Shown here in pieces: positions 10,854 through 21,725 of a DNA stretch of 64,000 nucleotides. How positions within the stretch are numbered: the stretch's first letter is position 1; every line of letters begins with the position of its first letter. The translations under genes were made by a program, and so were the position numbers. The notes under the pieces were generated by a model. The model saw only the letters and a program-made list of their open reading frames with translations. It made no database searches and was not told the origin of the DNA. The stretch comes from Marvania coccoides (Eukaryota; Chlorophyta; Trebouxiophyceae; Chlorellales; Chlorellaceae): positions 1-64,000 of the forward strand of contig OY978109.1 of assembly GCA_963854735.1 (NCBI GenBank), read 5' to 3'.

Positions 10854-13628
10854 CCTCAAAAAATAATAAACTGGGTGCGGAGCTGGGGGGGTGGAAAGGA
10901 AGACATCCTTTCTTCCACCCACCCACCACTTTCTTTTCGCTCCAGCCTGCGCCCGCCGCGCCCTCGGCCTCGTCCTCGGCATGCCAATGGTGCCTTCGCT
11001 TGGGGGTGGTTCCCCATACCCAGGCCGCCACCTCAGTACACACATTTGGGGGCACGCACAAAATGCAATGTGTGTACTCCTCTGCGCGCCAGGCAACCAC
11101 GCTTTTGCCGGCGGAAATTCGACCAGCGGACTGGCGCAGCCCACCCGGAGGGCGCCGGCCTCAAAAAATAATGCAACTGGGTGCGGAGCTGGGGGGGTGG
11201 AAAGGAAGACATCCTTTCTTCCACCCACCCACCACTTTCTTTTCGCTCCAGCCTGCGCCCGCCGCGCCCTCGGCCTCGTCCTCGGCATGCCAATGGTGCC
11301 TTCGCGTGGGGGTGGTTCCCCATACCCAGGCCGCCACCTCAGTACACACATTTGGGGGCACGCACAAAATGCAATGTGTGTACTCCTCTGCGCGCCAGGC
11401 AACCACGCTTTTGCCGGCGGAAATTCGACCAGCGGACTGGCGCAGCCCACCCGGAGGGCGCCGGCCTCAAAAAATAATGCAACTGGGTGCGGAGCTGGGG
11501 GGGTGGAAAGGAAGACATCCTTTCTTCCACCCACCCACCACTTTCTTTTCGCTCCAGCCTGCGCCCGCCGCGCCCTCGGCCTCGTCCTCGGCATGCCAAT
11601 GGTGCCTTCGCGTGGGGGTGGTTCCCCATACCCAGGCCGCCACCTCAGTACACACATTTGGGGGCACGCACAAAATGCAATGTGTGTACTCCTCTGCGCG
11701 CCAGGCAACCACGCTTTTGCCGGCGGAAATTCGACCAGCGGACTGGCGCAGCCCACCCGGAGGGCGCCGGCCTCAAAAAATAATGCAACTGGGTGCGGAG
11801 CTGGGGGGGTGGAAAGGAAGACATCCTTTCTTCCACCCACCCACCACTTTCTTTTCGCTCCAGCCTGCGCCCGCCGCGCCCTCGGCCTCGTCCTCGGCAT
11901 GCCAATGGTGCCTTCGCTTGGGGGTGGTTCCCCATACCCAGGCCGCCACCTCAGTACACACATTTGGGGGCACGCACAAAATGCAATGTGTGTACTCCTC
12001 TGCGCGCCAGGCAACCACGCTTTTGCCGGCGGAAATTCGACCAGCGGACTGGCGCAGCCCACCCGGAGGGCGCCGGCCTCAAAAAATAATGCAACTGGGT
12101 GCGGAGCTGGGGGGGTGGAAAGGAAGACATCCTTTCTTCCACCCACCCACCACTTTCTTTTCGCTCCAGCCTGCGCCCGCCGCGCCCTCGGCCTCGTCCT
12201 CGGCATGCCAATGGTGCCTTCGCTTGGGGGTGGTTCCCCATACCCAGGCCGCCACCTCAGTACACACATTTGGGGGCACGCACAAAATGCAATGTGTGTA
12301 CTCCTCTGCGCGCCAGGCAACCACGCTTTTGCCGGCGAAAATTCGACCAGCGGACTGGCGCAGCCCACCCGGAGGGCGCCGGCCTCAAAAAATAATGCAA
12401 CTGGGTGCGGAGCTGGGGGGGTGGAAAGGAAGACATCCTTTCTTCCACCCACCCACCACTTTCTTTTCGCTCCAGCCTGCGCCCGCCGCGCCCTCGGCCT
12501 CGTCCTCGGCATGCCAATGGTGCCTTCGCGTGGGGGTGGTTCCCCATACCCAGGCCGCCACCTCAGTACACACATTTGGGGGCACGCACAAAATGCAATG
12601 TGTGTACTCCTCTGCGCGCCAGGCAACCACGCTTTTGCCGGCGGAAATTCGACCAGCGGACTGGCGCAGCCCACCCGGAGGGCGCCGGCCTCAAAAAATA
12701 ATGCAACTGGGTGCGGAGCTGGGGGGGTGGAAAGGAAGACATCCTTTCTTCCACCCACCCACCACTTTCTTTTCGCTCCAGCCTGCGCCCGCCGCGCCCT
12801 CGGCCTCGTCCTCGGCATGCCAATGGTGCCTTCCCGTGGGGGTGGTTCCCCATACCCAGGCCGCCACCTCAGTACACACATTTGGGGGCACGCACAAAAT
12901 GCAATGTGTGTACTCCTCTGCGCGCCAGGCAACCACGCTTTTGCCGGCGGAAATTCGACCAGCGGACTGGCGCAGCCCACCCGGAGGGCGCCGGCCTCAA
13001 AAAATAATGCAACTGGGTGCGGAGCTGGGGGGGTGGAAAGGAAGACATCCTTTCTTCCACCCACCCACCACTTTCTTTTCGCTCCAGCCTGCGCCCGCCG
13101 CGCCCTCGGCCTCGTCCTCGGCATGCCAATGGTGCCTTCGCTTGGGGGTGGTTCCCCATACCCAGGCCGCCACCTCAGTACACACATTTGGGGGCACGCA
13201 CAAAATGCAATGTGTGTACTCCTCTGCGCGCCAGGCAACCACGCTTTTGCCGGCGGAAATTCGACCAGCGGACTGGCGCAGCCCACCCGGAGGGCGCCGG
13301 CCTCAAAAAATAATGCAACTGGGTGCGGAGCTGGGGGGGTGGAAAGGAAGACATCCTTTCTTCCACCCACCCACCACTTTCTTTTCGCTCCAGCCTGCGC
13401 CCGCCGCGCCCTCGGCCTCGTCCTCGGCATGCCAATGGTGCCTTCGCGTGGGGGTGGTTCCCCATACCCAGGCCGCCACCTCAGTACACACATTTGGGGG
13501 CACGCACAAAATGCAATGTGTGTACTCCTCTGCGCGCCAGGCAACCACGCTTTTGCCGGCGGAAATTCGACCAGCGGACTGGCGCAGCCCACCCGGAGGG
13601 CGCCGGCCTCAAAAAATAATGCAACTGG
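10854..13628. repeat. 306-bp tandem satellite, nine copies
   Basis: Nine near-identical units of 306 bp (first unit 305), then a short partial unit. Units begin near 10854, 11159, 11465, 11771, 12077, 12383, 12689, 12995 and 13301. Copies differ at only a few sites, mainly CGCTTG versus CGCGTG, plus CCCGTG in copy 7 and one G-to-A change in copy 5, so homogenisation is recent. Each unit contains a perfect 12-bp inverted repeat, AGTACACACATT and AATGTGTGTACT, with a 20-base loop (11035-11078 in the first copy). Because 306 is a multiple of three, stop-free frames run the length of the array on both strands. I treat these as artefacts. Confidence 0.97.
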
Positions 13629-13817
13629 GGCGGAATGTGCGTAGAAGAAAGTGATATTTTCTTTCTTCCAACTCCCTACCACATTTTTTTTACACCCAAC
13701 TGAGGCTCTCACATGCTGTATTTTCGTATGTAGATTATGAATATCATATTAACATAGATTCATTCTTCTTAACAATGAATTTATCGTTTGGAAACTAGAA
13801 ATACTGCCTTTCATTCA

Positions 13818-13980
13818 GGATTTGACCCTGGTGAACTTCTCTGTTGTTCCTGGTGAGGATACCATTGGATGCGTCTTGTGTTGACGGTTCCAAATACATG
13901 TTTATTAGTGTCTGGGGCGCAAAAAATGTAAACCTTAAATGACCCTAAACGATTCCCGGTGGGTAGGTAAAACGCCCCTA
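13818..13980 (+). repeat. 163-bp leader block, copy 1
   Basis: Starts GGATTTGACCCTGG and ends GTAAAACGCCCCTA. It contains an ATG (offset 121) opening MTLNDSRWVGKTP. Here that frame soon stops and is not the chromodomain frame. The same block occurs at 15156, 16494 and 24690. Confidence 0.93.
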
Positions 13981-14524
13981 TTTTGGTGCGCTGGGCTGGC
14001 TACGGGCCGGAAGGTGATTTGTGGTTGAGGAAAGATGATTTGGTAAAGGATATTGATCCTCAGACCTTTACACGATTATACACTGATATGGAGCAAGCTG
14101 TGGTGGTTCCCAGAGCTACGCCGCGGGGCAAAGGCGGTGGAAGGCGGGGGAACAAGAAAAACACCTAGCTGCTTCCAAAAATTTTTATTGAAGAATTTTA
14201 CCTGAACTACATGGCATGAAGCATTTTGCTTGAAAATTTTTCACGTTTTTATTTTCATTCTATTAATATTATGCATGTTTTTTCTTGAGGGCTGTTGCCC
14301 ATGTTTTGGTTGATTTTGTGCTGCATGAACTTTCTCATGCATGCCTGTCCTGAATAGTAAGTAAACGACGAGGACGTCTGTTTTTTAAAGGAGGGGATGA
14401 TGTTACAGTGTGGACAGCATGCGCAGCATGTACGAGGATCTTACTTAGAAAGGCCTCATCACCCGCACCCGACTGATTCCTCCTCAGTTCTTAATATACA
14501 GAATATAGATAAGAGCCTGTAACA
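13975..14524 (+). mobile_element. chromovirus (Ty3/gypsy) 3' end, copy 1: chromodomain, PPT, LTR
   Basis: An open frame ending at 14168 encodes VRWAGYGPEGDLWLRKDDL, the core of a chromodomain of the kind found at the C terminus of chromovirus integrases (compare the general pattern Y-L-V-x-W-x-G-Y). Its first strand is missing, cut at the leader block. About 230 bases later comes a purine tract, AAAGGAGGGGATGA, ending directly at an LTR (14401-14524) that begins TGTTACAG and ends CTGTAACA. The order chromodomain, PPT, LTR is the expected 3' end of a chromovirus. Gag, protease, reverse transcriptase and the integrase core are absent, so it cannot move by itself. Confidence 0.8.
14401..14524 (+). 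repeat. LTR copy 1
   Basis: 124 bp with TG/CA ends in an 8-bp perfect terminal inverted repeat (TGTTACAG and CTGTAACA). A purine tract lies immediately 5'. The 3' neighbour is 306-bp satellite, entered within the arm of the satellite's own inverted repeat. Confidence 0.85.
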
Positions 14525-15155
14525 TTTGGGGGCACGCACAAAATGCATTGTGTGTACTCCTCTGCGCGCCAGGCAACCACGCTTTTGCCGGCGGAAATTC
14601 GACCAGCGGACTGGCGCAGCCCACCCGGAGGGCGCCGGCCTCAAAAAATAATGCAACTGGGTGCGGAGCTGGAGGGGTGGAAAGGAAGACATCCTTTCTT
14701 CCACCCACCCACCACTTTCTTTTCGCTCCAGCCTGCGCCCGCCGCGCCCTCGGCCTCGTCCTCGGCATGCCAATGGTGCCTTCGCGTGGGGGTGGTTCCC
14801 CATACCCAGGCCGCCACCTCAGTACACACATTTGGGGGCACGCACAAAATGCAATGTGTGTACTCCTCTGCGCGCCAGGCAACCACGCTTTTGCCGGCGG
14901 AAATTCGACCAGCGGACTGGCGCAGCCCACCCGGAGGGCGCCGGCCTCAAAAAATAATGCAACTGGGGCGGAATGTGCGTAGAAGAAAGTGATATTTTCT
15001 TTCTTCCAACTCCCTACCACATTTTTTTTACACCCAACTGAGGCTCTCACATGCTGTATTTTCGTATGTAGATTATGAATATCATATTAACATAGATTCA
15101 TTCTTCTTAACAATGAATTTATCGTTTGGAAACTAGAAATACTGCCTTTCATTCA

Positions 15156-15318
15156 GGATTTGACCCTGGTGAACTTCTCTGTTGTTCCTGGTGAGGATAC
15201 CATTGGATGCGTCTTGTGTTGACGGTTCCAAATACATGTTTATTAGTGTCTGGGGCGCAAAAAATGTAAACCTTAAATGACCCTAAACGATTCCCGGTGG
15301 GTAGGTAAAACGCCCCTA
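15156..15318 (+). repeat. 163-bp leader block, copy 2
   Basis: Identical in layout to the copy at 13818 and followed by the same truncated chromodomain frame. Confidence 0.93.
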
Positions 15319-15862
15319 TTTTGGTGCGCTGGGCTGGCTACGGGCCGGAAGGTGATTTGTGGTTGAGGAAAGATGATTTGGTAAAGGATATTGATCCTCA
15401 GACCTTTACACGATTATACACTGATATGGAGCAAGCTGTGGTGGTTCCCAGAGCTACGCCGCGGGGCAAAGGCGGTGGAAGGCGGGGGAACAAGAAAAAC
15501 ACCTAGCTGCTTCCAAAAATTTTTATTGAAGAATTTTACCTGAACTACATGGCATGAAGCATTTTGCTTGAAAATTTTTCACGTTTTTATTTTCATTCTA
15601 TTAATATTATGCATGTTTTTTCTTGAGGGCTGTTGCCCATGTTTTGGTTGATTTTGTGCTGCATGAACTTTCTCATGCATGCCTGTCCTGAATAGTAAGT
15701 AAACGACGAGGACGTCTGTTTTTTAAAGGAGGGGATGATGTTACAGTGTGGACAGCATGCGCAGCATGTACGAGGATCTTACTTAGAAAGGCCTCATCAC
15801 CCGCACCCGACTGATTCCTCCTCAGTTCTTAATATACAGAATATAGATAAGAGCCTGTAACA
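15313..15862 (+). mobile_element. chromovirus 3' end, copy 2
   Basis: Repeats the chromodomain frame (stop at 15504-15506), the 3' stretch, the purine tract and the LTR (15739-15862). It arose by tandem duplication of the 1338-bp unit, not by a second insertion, because satellite and leader flanks are copied with it. Confidence 0.8.
15739..15862 (+). repeat. LTR copy 2
   Basis: Same 124-bp LTR as at 14401, again preceded by the purine tract and followed by satellite sequence. Confidence 0.85.
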
Positions 15863-16493
15863 TTTGGGGGCACGCACAAAATGCATTGTGTGTACTCCTC
15901 TGCGCGCCAGGCAACCACGCTTTTGCCGGCGGAAATTCGACCAGCGGACTGGCGCAGCCCACCCGGAGGGCGCCGGCCTCAAAAAATAATGCAACTGGGT
16001 GCGGAGCTGGAGGGGTGGAAAGGAAGACATCCTTTCTTCCACCCACCCACCACTTTCTTTTCGCTCCAGCCTGCGCCCGCCGCGCCCTCGGCCTCGTCCC
16101 CAGCATTCCAACGGTGCCTTCGCCTAGGGGTGGCTCCCCATACCCAGGCCGCCACCTCAGTACACACATGTGGGGGCACGCACAAAATGCAATGTGTGTA
16201 CTCCTCTGCGCGCCAGGCAACCACGCTTTCGCCGGCGGAAATTCGACCAGCGGACTGGCGCAGCCCACCCGGAGGGCGCCGGCCTCAAAAAATAATGCAA
16301 CTGGGGCGGAATGTGCGTAGAAGAAAGTGACATTTTCTTTCTTCCAACTCCCCACCACTTTCTTTTTACACCCAACTGAGGCTCTCAAATGCTGTATTTT
16401 CGTATGCAGATTATGAATATCATATTTACATAGATTCATTCTTCTTAACAATGAATTTATTGTTTGGAAACTAGAAATACTGCCTTTCATTCA

Positions 16494-16656
16494 GGATTTG
16501 ACCCTGGTGAACTTCTCTGTTGTTCCTGGTGAGGATACCATTGGATGCGTCTTGTGTTGACGGTTCCAAATACATGTTTATTAGTGTCTGGGGCGCAAAA
16601 AATGTAAACCTTAAATGACCCTAAACGATTCCCGGTGGGTAGGTAAAACACCCCTA
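16494..16656 (+). repeat. 163-bp leader block, copy 3, supplying the start of the SAP/nuclease gene
   Basis: Same block as at 13818. Its ATG at 16615 is in frame with the coding sequence that follows, so here the block provides both the 5' untranslated region and the first 14 codons. Confidence 0.9.
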
Positions 16657-19267
16657 GCGTTAGCCCAGGCGTCTTCTAAAGTGGAGAAGCAGCCTGCGGC
16701 GCCTAGCCCTTCCACCCCCGCCAAGCCCATCCACAACCCCCATCAAACCGTCCCTGGCGTTTGCAAGGGCGCCAAGAAGGACGGCAATCGCTGCATAAAG
16801 CCCGCAGGCCCCGCCGGCTTCTGCCACCTCCAAACAGGCCAAGCCGCGCCTGCAAGAACAGTTCCTTTCTCTACCCCCGAGCCTAAAAACAGGCGCATGA
16901 CAAGAGAGGAGGTCATAGCAGCCGAGGTGGCTGAGCTGGCGGCTTCAATTACCGCCGACAATTACCGCCTGCTGCAGGCCAGATGCAGGGCGGAAGGCCT
17001 GAGCGCTGGAGGGTGCGGAACTTGCCTTCTTTACGAGCACATTGTGGTGCATGCTCCGCCAATAATGATGCTTTCATGGTGAATTAAATGCACGATTTCG
17101 TTCCTTTGTTTGTGCAGCACTGCTGTGGCCATGCGGGAGCGCCTCAAAGAGTACCTGCTGGCCGAGGAACCTGCGGATGATGAGGTGGTGCCTCAGCCGC
17201 CGCTCTCGCCCATGCGCCATTCCCCTGACACCCTGAACGCCCGGCCGGACCGCCCTCCGACTAGAGAGGAGGTCATAGCGGCCGAGGTGGCTGAGCTGAC
17301 GGCTGCCGGCAATTACCGCCTGCTGCAGGCCAGATGCAGGGCGGAAGGCCTGAGCGCTGGAGGGTGCGGAACTTGCTTTCTTTACGAGCACATTGTGGTG
17401 CATGCTCTGCCAATAATGATGCTTTCATGGTGAATTAAATGCACGATTTCGTTCCTTGGTTTGTGCAGCACTGCTGTGGCCTTGGGGGAGCGCCTCATGG
17501 AGCACCTGCTGGCCGAGGAACCTGCGGATGATGAAGTGGTGCCTCAGCCGCCGCTCTCGCCCATGCGCCATTCCCCTGACACCCTGAACGCCCGGCCGGA
17601 CCGCCCTCCGACTAGAGAGGAGGTCATAGCGGCCGAGGTGGCTGAGCTGACGGCTGCCGGCAATTACCGCCTGCTGCAGGCCAGATGCAGGGCGGAAGGC
17701 CTGAGCGCTGGAGGGTGCGGAACTTGCTTTCTTTACGAGCACATTGTGGTGCATGCTCTGCCAATAATGATGCTTTCATGGTGAATTAAATGCACGATTT
17801 CGTTCCTTGGTTTGTGCAGCACTGCTGTGGCCTTGGGGGAGCGCCTCATGGAGCACCTGCTGGCCGAGGAACCTGCGGATGATGAAGTGGTGCCTCAGCC
17901 ATTGCCGCTGATCTCGCCTGGTCTCACCATTTTGCCCTACTCCCGGTTTCCGCCGCCGTTCTCGCCAATGCGCCATTCCCCTGAGACCCTGAACGCCCGG
18001 CCGGACCGCCCTCGGACTAGAGAGGAGGTCATAGCGGCTGAGGTGGCTGAGCTGACGGCTGCCGGCAATTACCGCCTGCTGCAGGCCAGATGCATGAAGG
18101 AAGGCCTGAACGCTGGAGGGTGCGTACATTGCCTTCTTTTTGAGCACATTGTGGTGCCTGCTCTGCCAACAATGATGCTTTCATGGTGATCTGTGAATTA
18201 AATGCACGATTTCCTTCCTTCGTTTGTGCAGCACTGCTGTGGCCATGGGGGAGCGCCTCATGGAGCGCCTTATCTCGCAAAGCAGGCGCCCCGTGGACAT
18301 GGATGTGGAACCTAGTATTGGTCCAAATTTCCCTCTTCGTCCTCTTTCCTTTGTTTCTACGAATCTTTGTTGCAGAAACTATAAACCCGTGAAAGAAGAA
18401 AGTGATGCTGGACTTTTGTCTATTATCAAGAACAGGCACCCTCGCCCTGATGTCATCTTTATCCAAGAGTATTTATTTAAGTCGGACGGTTTGAAAAAAC
18501 AACTTGCTAGTTTGGATTATGGTATTGTGGCCCAATTCTACGAAGATCCTAATGACGCAAAGGCGAAGGACAAACGTGACACTGCGGTGGTATACCGCAA
18601 AGATGTTTTCGAGGTTGTTTCCCAAGACGATTCACGCAAAGATAACTGGTTCTTAGAGACGTCTCGTAATAAGCTTGATAAACAGCAGAATCTTTCAAGT
18701 GATGGCAAGATCAATTTTTATGGACGATACACGGCGGTCAAGCTAAGAGTATTGAGCGATCCTCGTACCAAATTTTTTGCTGTATCCTACCATGGTATTC
18801 AGAATTCAAGAATATTTCCATTGGAGTGTTCGAAACGTTTTTCGGGGGAAACTACTCGCCCTTATTCCAAATCCGATGAGGATAAAGAAGAGCTAGCTCA
18901 AGCGTTTAGGAGGCTCCTTCATGCTGCAGCCGATTTCGAGTGCGTTTCTGTGATCTGTGGTGGTGATTGGAATTGGCACTTTCCTCAGTGCGAAATATCG
19001 AGTCCGACTGCTGCAAAAATCGTACCTAACTTTGAAGCGTTGTGTGCAGCGGAACTGGTGGTGCCCCAACCTGGCGCATCGTCATTGCCAAATCAACGTA
19101 CAAATCCGTTCGACTACTTTATGCTGGTCCGTCCCAGCGTAGATTCGCAGAAGGCTGTCATGGCAAAAGCCACTGGCTTCGAAGTTTTCAGTCACGATGA
19201 TGAGAGCCAGCCACAAGACGAACCGTTTGATCACTACCCCGTGGCTTTAGAAATCCAACTCTTTTAA
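16615..19267 (+). CDS. Cys/His-knuckle, four-SAP, endonuclease/exonuclease/phosphatase-domain fusion, 741 aa
   Basis: Exons are 16615-17012, 17118-17363, 17469-17714, 17820-18119 and 18232-19267. All introns are phase 2 and the total is 2226 nt. Residues 50-71 (CKGAKKDGNRC, then CH) form a short Cys/His motif of the CxGx..KxGxxC type. Four SAP motifs follow, each split by an intron at the same glycine: NYRLLQARCRAEGLSAGG joined to TAVALGERLMEHLL. SAP domains bind DNA, often AT-rich scaffold regions. The last exon carries an EEP nuclease fold: STNLCCRN, VIFIQEY (Glu about 476), SYHG, GGDWNW and FDHYPV (Asp730-His731), so the catalytic Asp, Asn, Glu and His positions look present. The nuclease part is visibly more AT-rich than the SAP exons, which suggests two origins. 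Likely a nuclear DNA-binding nuclease; the substrate is unknown. Start taken from the leader-block ATG, the only upstream start in frame. Confidence 0.75.
17013..18231 (+). repeat. tandemly duplicated SAP exon-intron unit, period 351 bp
   Basis: Each unit is a 105-bp intron (GTGCGGAAC ... TTTGTGCAG) plus a 246-bp exon, with almost identical sequence in two consecutive copies. The last copy has a 54-bp insertion in its exon (Pro/Leu-rich) and further changes. Exon length is a multiple of three and the flanking phases are equal, so copies can be added or lost without a frameshift. Confidence 0.92.
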
Positions 19268-20257
19268 ATTTTCCGGTTCAAGCTAGATTATGCCCTGTGA
19301 GCCTCTAATTCATGTAAAATCGATAAATACATCATTTATCCACCTCGAAACAAGCGAGGAAGTGCCCACAGGGTGCATATTTTCAAATGGATTGGGTTCA
19401 GGTCACCATTTTCGACGGTGCACCGCGGTGTCAAGGAAATTTACAAGGAATCAGGGCCTGTAGCAAGCGAGGAGGAGATTGATGAGGAGGAGATTGATGA
19501 GGAGCTGAGTGAGGAGAGTGAGTGAAGGGTGGCGGCGGTATGAAAAATAGTCTCTTGTGACTCGAATATTATTTTAAAGTATGTTTTTATAAATTATTCC
19601 TGCATATATACACGTAGCAGGTGTCCAGAGCACTTAAACGCACAGTTAGGGGGTTCTCAGCAGCTTGACGAAGTATAACTAACGAACGAAAATCCCCCCC
19701 CCCCCCCCCCCCAACCTCGCCCGGGGAAAATGTTAGCCTGAACCGGGAATCTAGTTTAGTCGGCCTAATGATAAATTCAAACAATATTAATGCTATGTCA
19801 TATGTCTGCTCTGATTTAAAAATCTCCTGGAATACACGACCTTCATGACGAGGGTGCGCATCTCCTCCACTTTTTGTAGGCTGCGTGAGTGGGAAGCGGA
19901 GAAGGCCCAGAAAAAGACCATCAAGAAGGACAAAGTCGATCTACATGGGACTCGGCCCTCTCTCCGAAAGGTTTAGGGGGGTTTAGGAGTCGAAATTTTG
20001 GTCGTTTCCAGCAAACGAACACAGTTTTGAGATCGCGTTGATGCATACATTCCAAATATGCAGCCAGTAAATACTGGTTCATTTTTTTTGTCTCGCCCAT
20101 CCCGCGAATGATGCCAACTCTGAGCATCGCCAAGGCGGGGACAAATTTGACGATGTTTTCACATTAAAACTGCGTATAACTTGTAAAAGTTTAAAAACAG
20201 TTAATCAACTGTGCCTTCAAGCAAAAAATTAATCAAATGTGCCTCCACCTAACAACA
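19268..20257. other. decayed coding fragments and spacer
   Basis: No intact gene. On the plus strand, 19301-19524 is an open fragment without a start that ends in an acidic tail (EEEIDEEEIDEELSEESE). A 43-codon frame at 19845-19976 starts with ATG and contains LREWEAEKAQKKT. Both look like 3' ends of broken genes. A C run lies near 19686-19703. The rest is AT-rich with no pattern I can name. Confidence 0.35.
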
Positions 20258-20742
20258 GCGCTGCTCACCAACATCTGCCATAGTGCTTTTTTTCGAATCA
20301 AATAATGAATAACTGTATGCTGTGGGGCTGCAGCAACCTATAGGAGCAGGTAGTACCACGGTTGGCGCTGCCAATTTGTTGATCTCAGAGATCCCATCTA
20401 TACATGGCCGACTCCCTCCCAAGAGAAACACTGCGCTGTTCATTTCTAAGATTAAAAGTGGGCATTCATGCATATAGAAATGATATAGGTGAAAGGTGCA
20501 GACAACGCACGTACAGCGCATACACAGTCTGCCCCAGTCTGATCGAGAAGATTGAACAGTGCGACGTGCATTGACAGCAGCTACTGCGACAGGGTCGCTA
20601 CCTCATCATAGATAGATAGTGTTCTGAAGAATGTTTTGAGCCATGATAATTGAATTTACATGCATAATTCGCAACAGGAGGACCCAAATTTTGCGCGCCT
20701 CGCTGGGACCGGCCAAAATTGGCCTCGCTGGCAGTTATAATA
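20258..20742. repeat. dispersed repeat family R, copy 1
   Basis: A 480-bp block that recurs at 20866 with small differences and, as a 3' half, at 24476. Landmarks are CAACATCTGCCATAGTG at the left, GCTGCAGCAACCTA inside, a palindrome-like GGCCAAAATTGGCC near the right end, and GCAGTTATAATAG at the right edge. No coding capacity seen; probably a non-autonomous element or a subtelomeric repeat. Confidence 0.85.
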
Positions 20743-20865
20743 GTGTATTTTTTCTAATCGGACAATGCATGCCTGTATGCGGTGAGGCTGCAGCAGCCGT
20801 TTAGCGAAGGGAGCGCCGCGGTCGGCACAGCCAATTTGTTGATCCTACCCTCCAAAAATGTGATC

Positions 20866-21344
20866 ACCAAAATCTGCCATAGTGTATTTTTTCTAATCGA
20901 TCAATGAATTCCTGTATGCGGTGGGGCTGCAGCAACCTATTGGGGAAGGGAGCACCGCGGTTGGTGCTGCCAATTTGTTGATCTCAGAGATCCCATCTAT
21001 AAATGGCCGACTCTCTCCCAAGAGAAACACTTCACTGTTCATTTCTAAGATTAAAAGTGGGCATTTATGTATATATAAATGATATAGGTGAAAGGTGCAT
21101 ACAACGCACGTACAGCGCATACACAGTTTGCCCAAGTCTGATCGAGTAGATTGAACAGTGCGACGTGCATTGACAGCAATAGCTGCGACACGGCCGCTGC
21201 CTCATCATAGATAGATATAGTTCTGAAGAATATTCTGAGCCATGATAATTGAATTTACATGCAGAATTCGCAACAGGAGGAGTCATTTTTTGCGCGCCTC
21301 GCTCGGATCGGCCAAAATTGGCCTCGCTGGCAGTTATAATAGGT
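20866..21344. repeat. dispersed repeat family R, copy 2
   Basis: Second copy of the block at 20258. Between them (20743-20865) is a partial copy of the left part. After GCAGTTATAATAG the sequence changes to a gene fragment here, but to the leader block in the copy at 24476. This fixes the right boundary of the family. Confidence 0.85.
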
Positions 21345-21725
21345 TTTGAAGAGCCACAGCAGGAATGCCACCAAAGGGTTATCGCCGAACCTACTGCTGC
21401 CCTCCAAATCACGCAGCGTAAGACCCTTGGCCTTCATCGGCACCGCCATGGCAGTCTCCAGCTGTGAGCGTCCTGCGGCGGAGTACACAGCCCCACCGAC
21501 GCACGCCTGTGCGCTTGTGGAAAATTCGTCGCTCACAACGGATGCCCAGGCGGCGGAGGCCTCCCTATTGTTTCCAAAACGGTTGCTACCACAGATCTTG
21601 TAGGCCAGCGTGGGGAAGAACGCAGAGTCATCCTCATCAGACTGTGGGCAACCAGCCAAGACATAGCCCACCAAAGTCACCATCAGCCGGCGCCTTTCGC
21701 CAAACTGCTTGCCAGCCCTGAAACC
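21345..21725 (-). pseudogene. 3' gene fragment, unknown family
   Basis: On the minus strand one exon-like frame runs from an acceptor near 21720 (CTCCTGGTTTCAG) to the edge of repeat R. It encodes about 125 residues including MVTLVGYVLAGCPQSDEDD and LAYKICGSNRFGNN. A second exon-like frame may lie at about 21860-22000 (with EIEDLCLPYCASFSTKAFGH), but I could not join the two in phase. The frame runs straight into the repeat at its 3' end, so the gene is truncated. Family not recognised. Confidence 0.4.

Larger units (their letters stand above)
13626..14963 (+). repeat. 1338-bp tandem unit, copy 1
   Basis: This unit holds, in order, a diverged satellite-like segment, the 163-bp leader block (13818-13980), a truncated chromodomain reading frame, a 3' untranslated stretch, a polypurine tract, an LTR (14401-14524) and about 440 bp of 306-type satellite. 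The next unit repeats it at an offset of exactly 1338 bases with essentially no differences, so the duplication is recent. Confidence 0.95.
14964..16301 (+). repeat. 1338-bp tandem unit, copy 2
   Basis: Same order as copy 1. The satellite part at its end (15863-16301) is more diverged, for example CCAGCATTCCAACGG for the usual CGGCATGCCAATGG, so the two units were not duplicated with identical flanks. A third, partial unit begins at 16302 and runs through the leader block into the SAP/nuclease gene. Confidence 0.93.

Noticed and set aside
10848..13712. Stop-free frames of about 880-950 codons on both strands over the satellite
   Set aside because: The period (306) is a multiple of three, so any stop-free unit stays open. 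The protein is an exact repeat in several frames and both strands, which is expected from a repeat and not from a gene.
13818..13980. Leader block as a Helitron
   Set aside because: The right end CCCCTA(G) resembles CTRR and a tiny CCC/GGG hairpin precedes it, but there is no TC start and no A/T insertion site shared by the copies.
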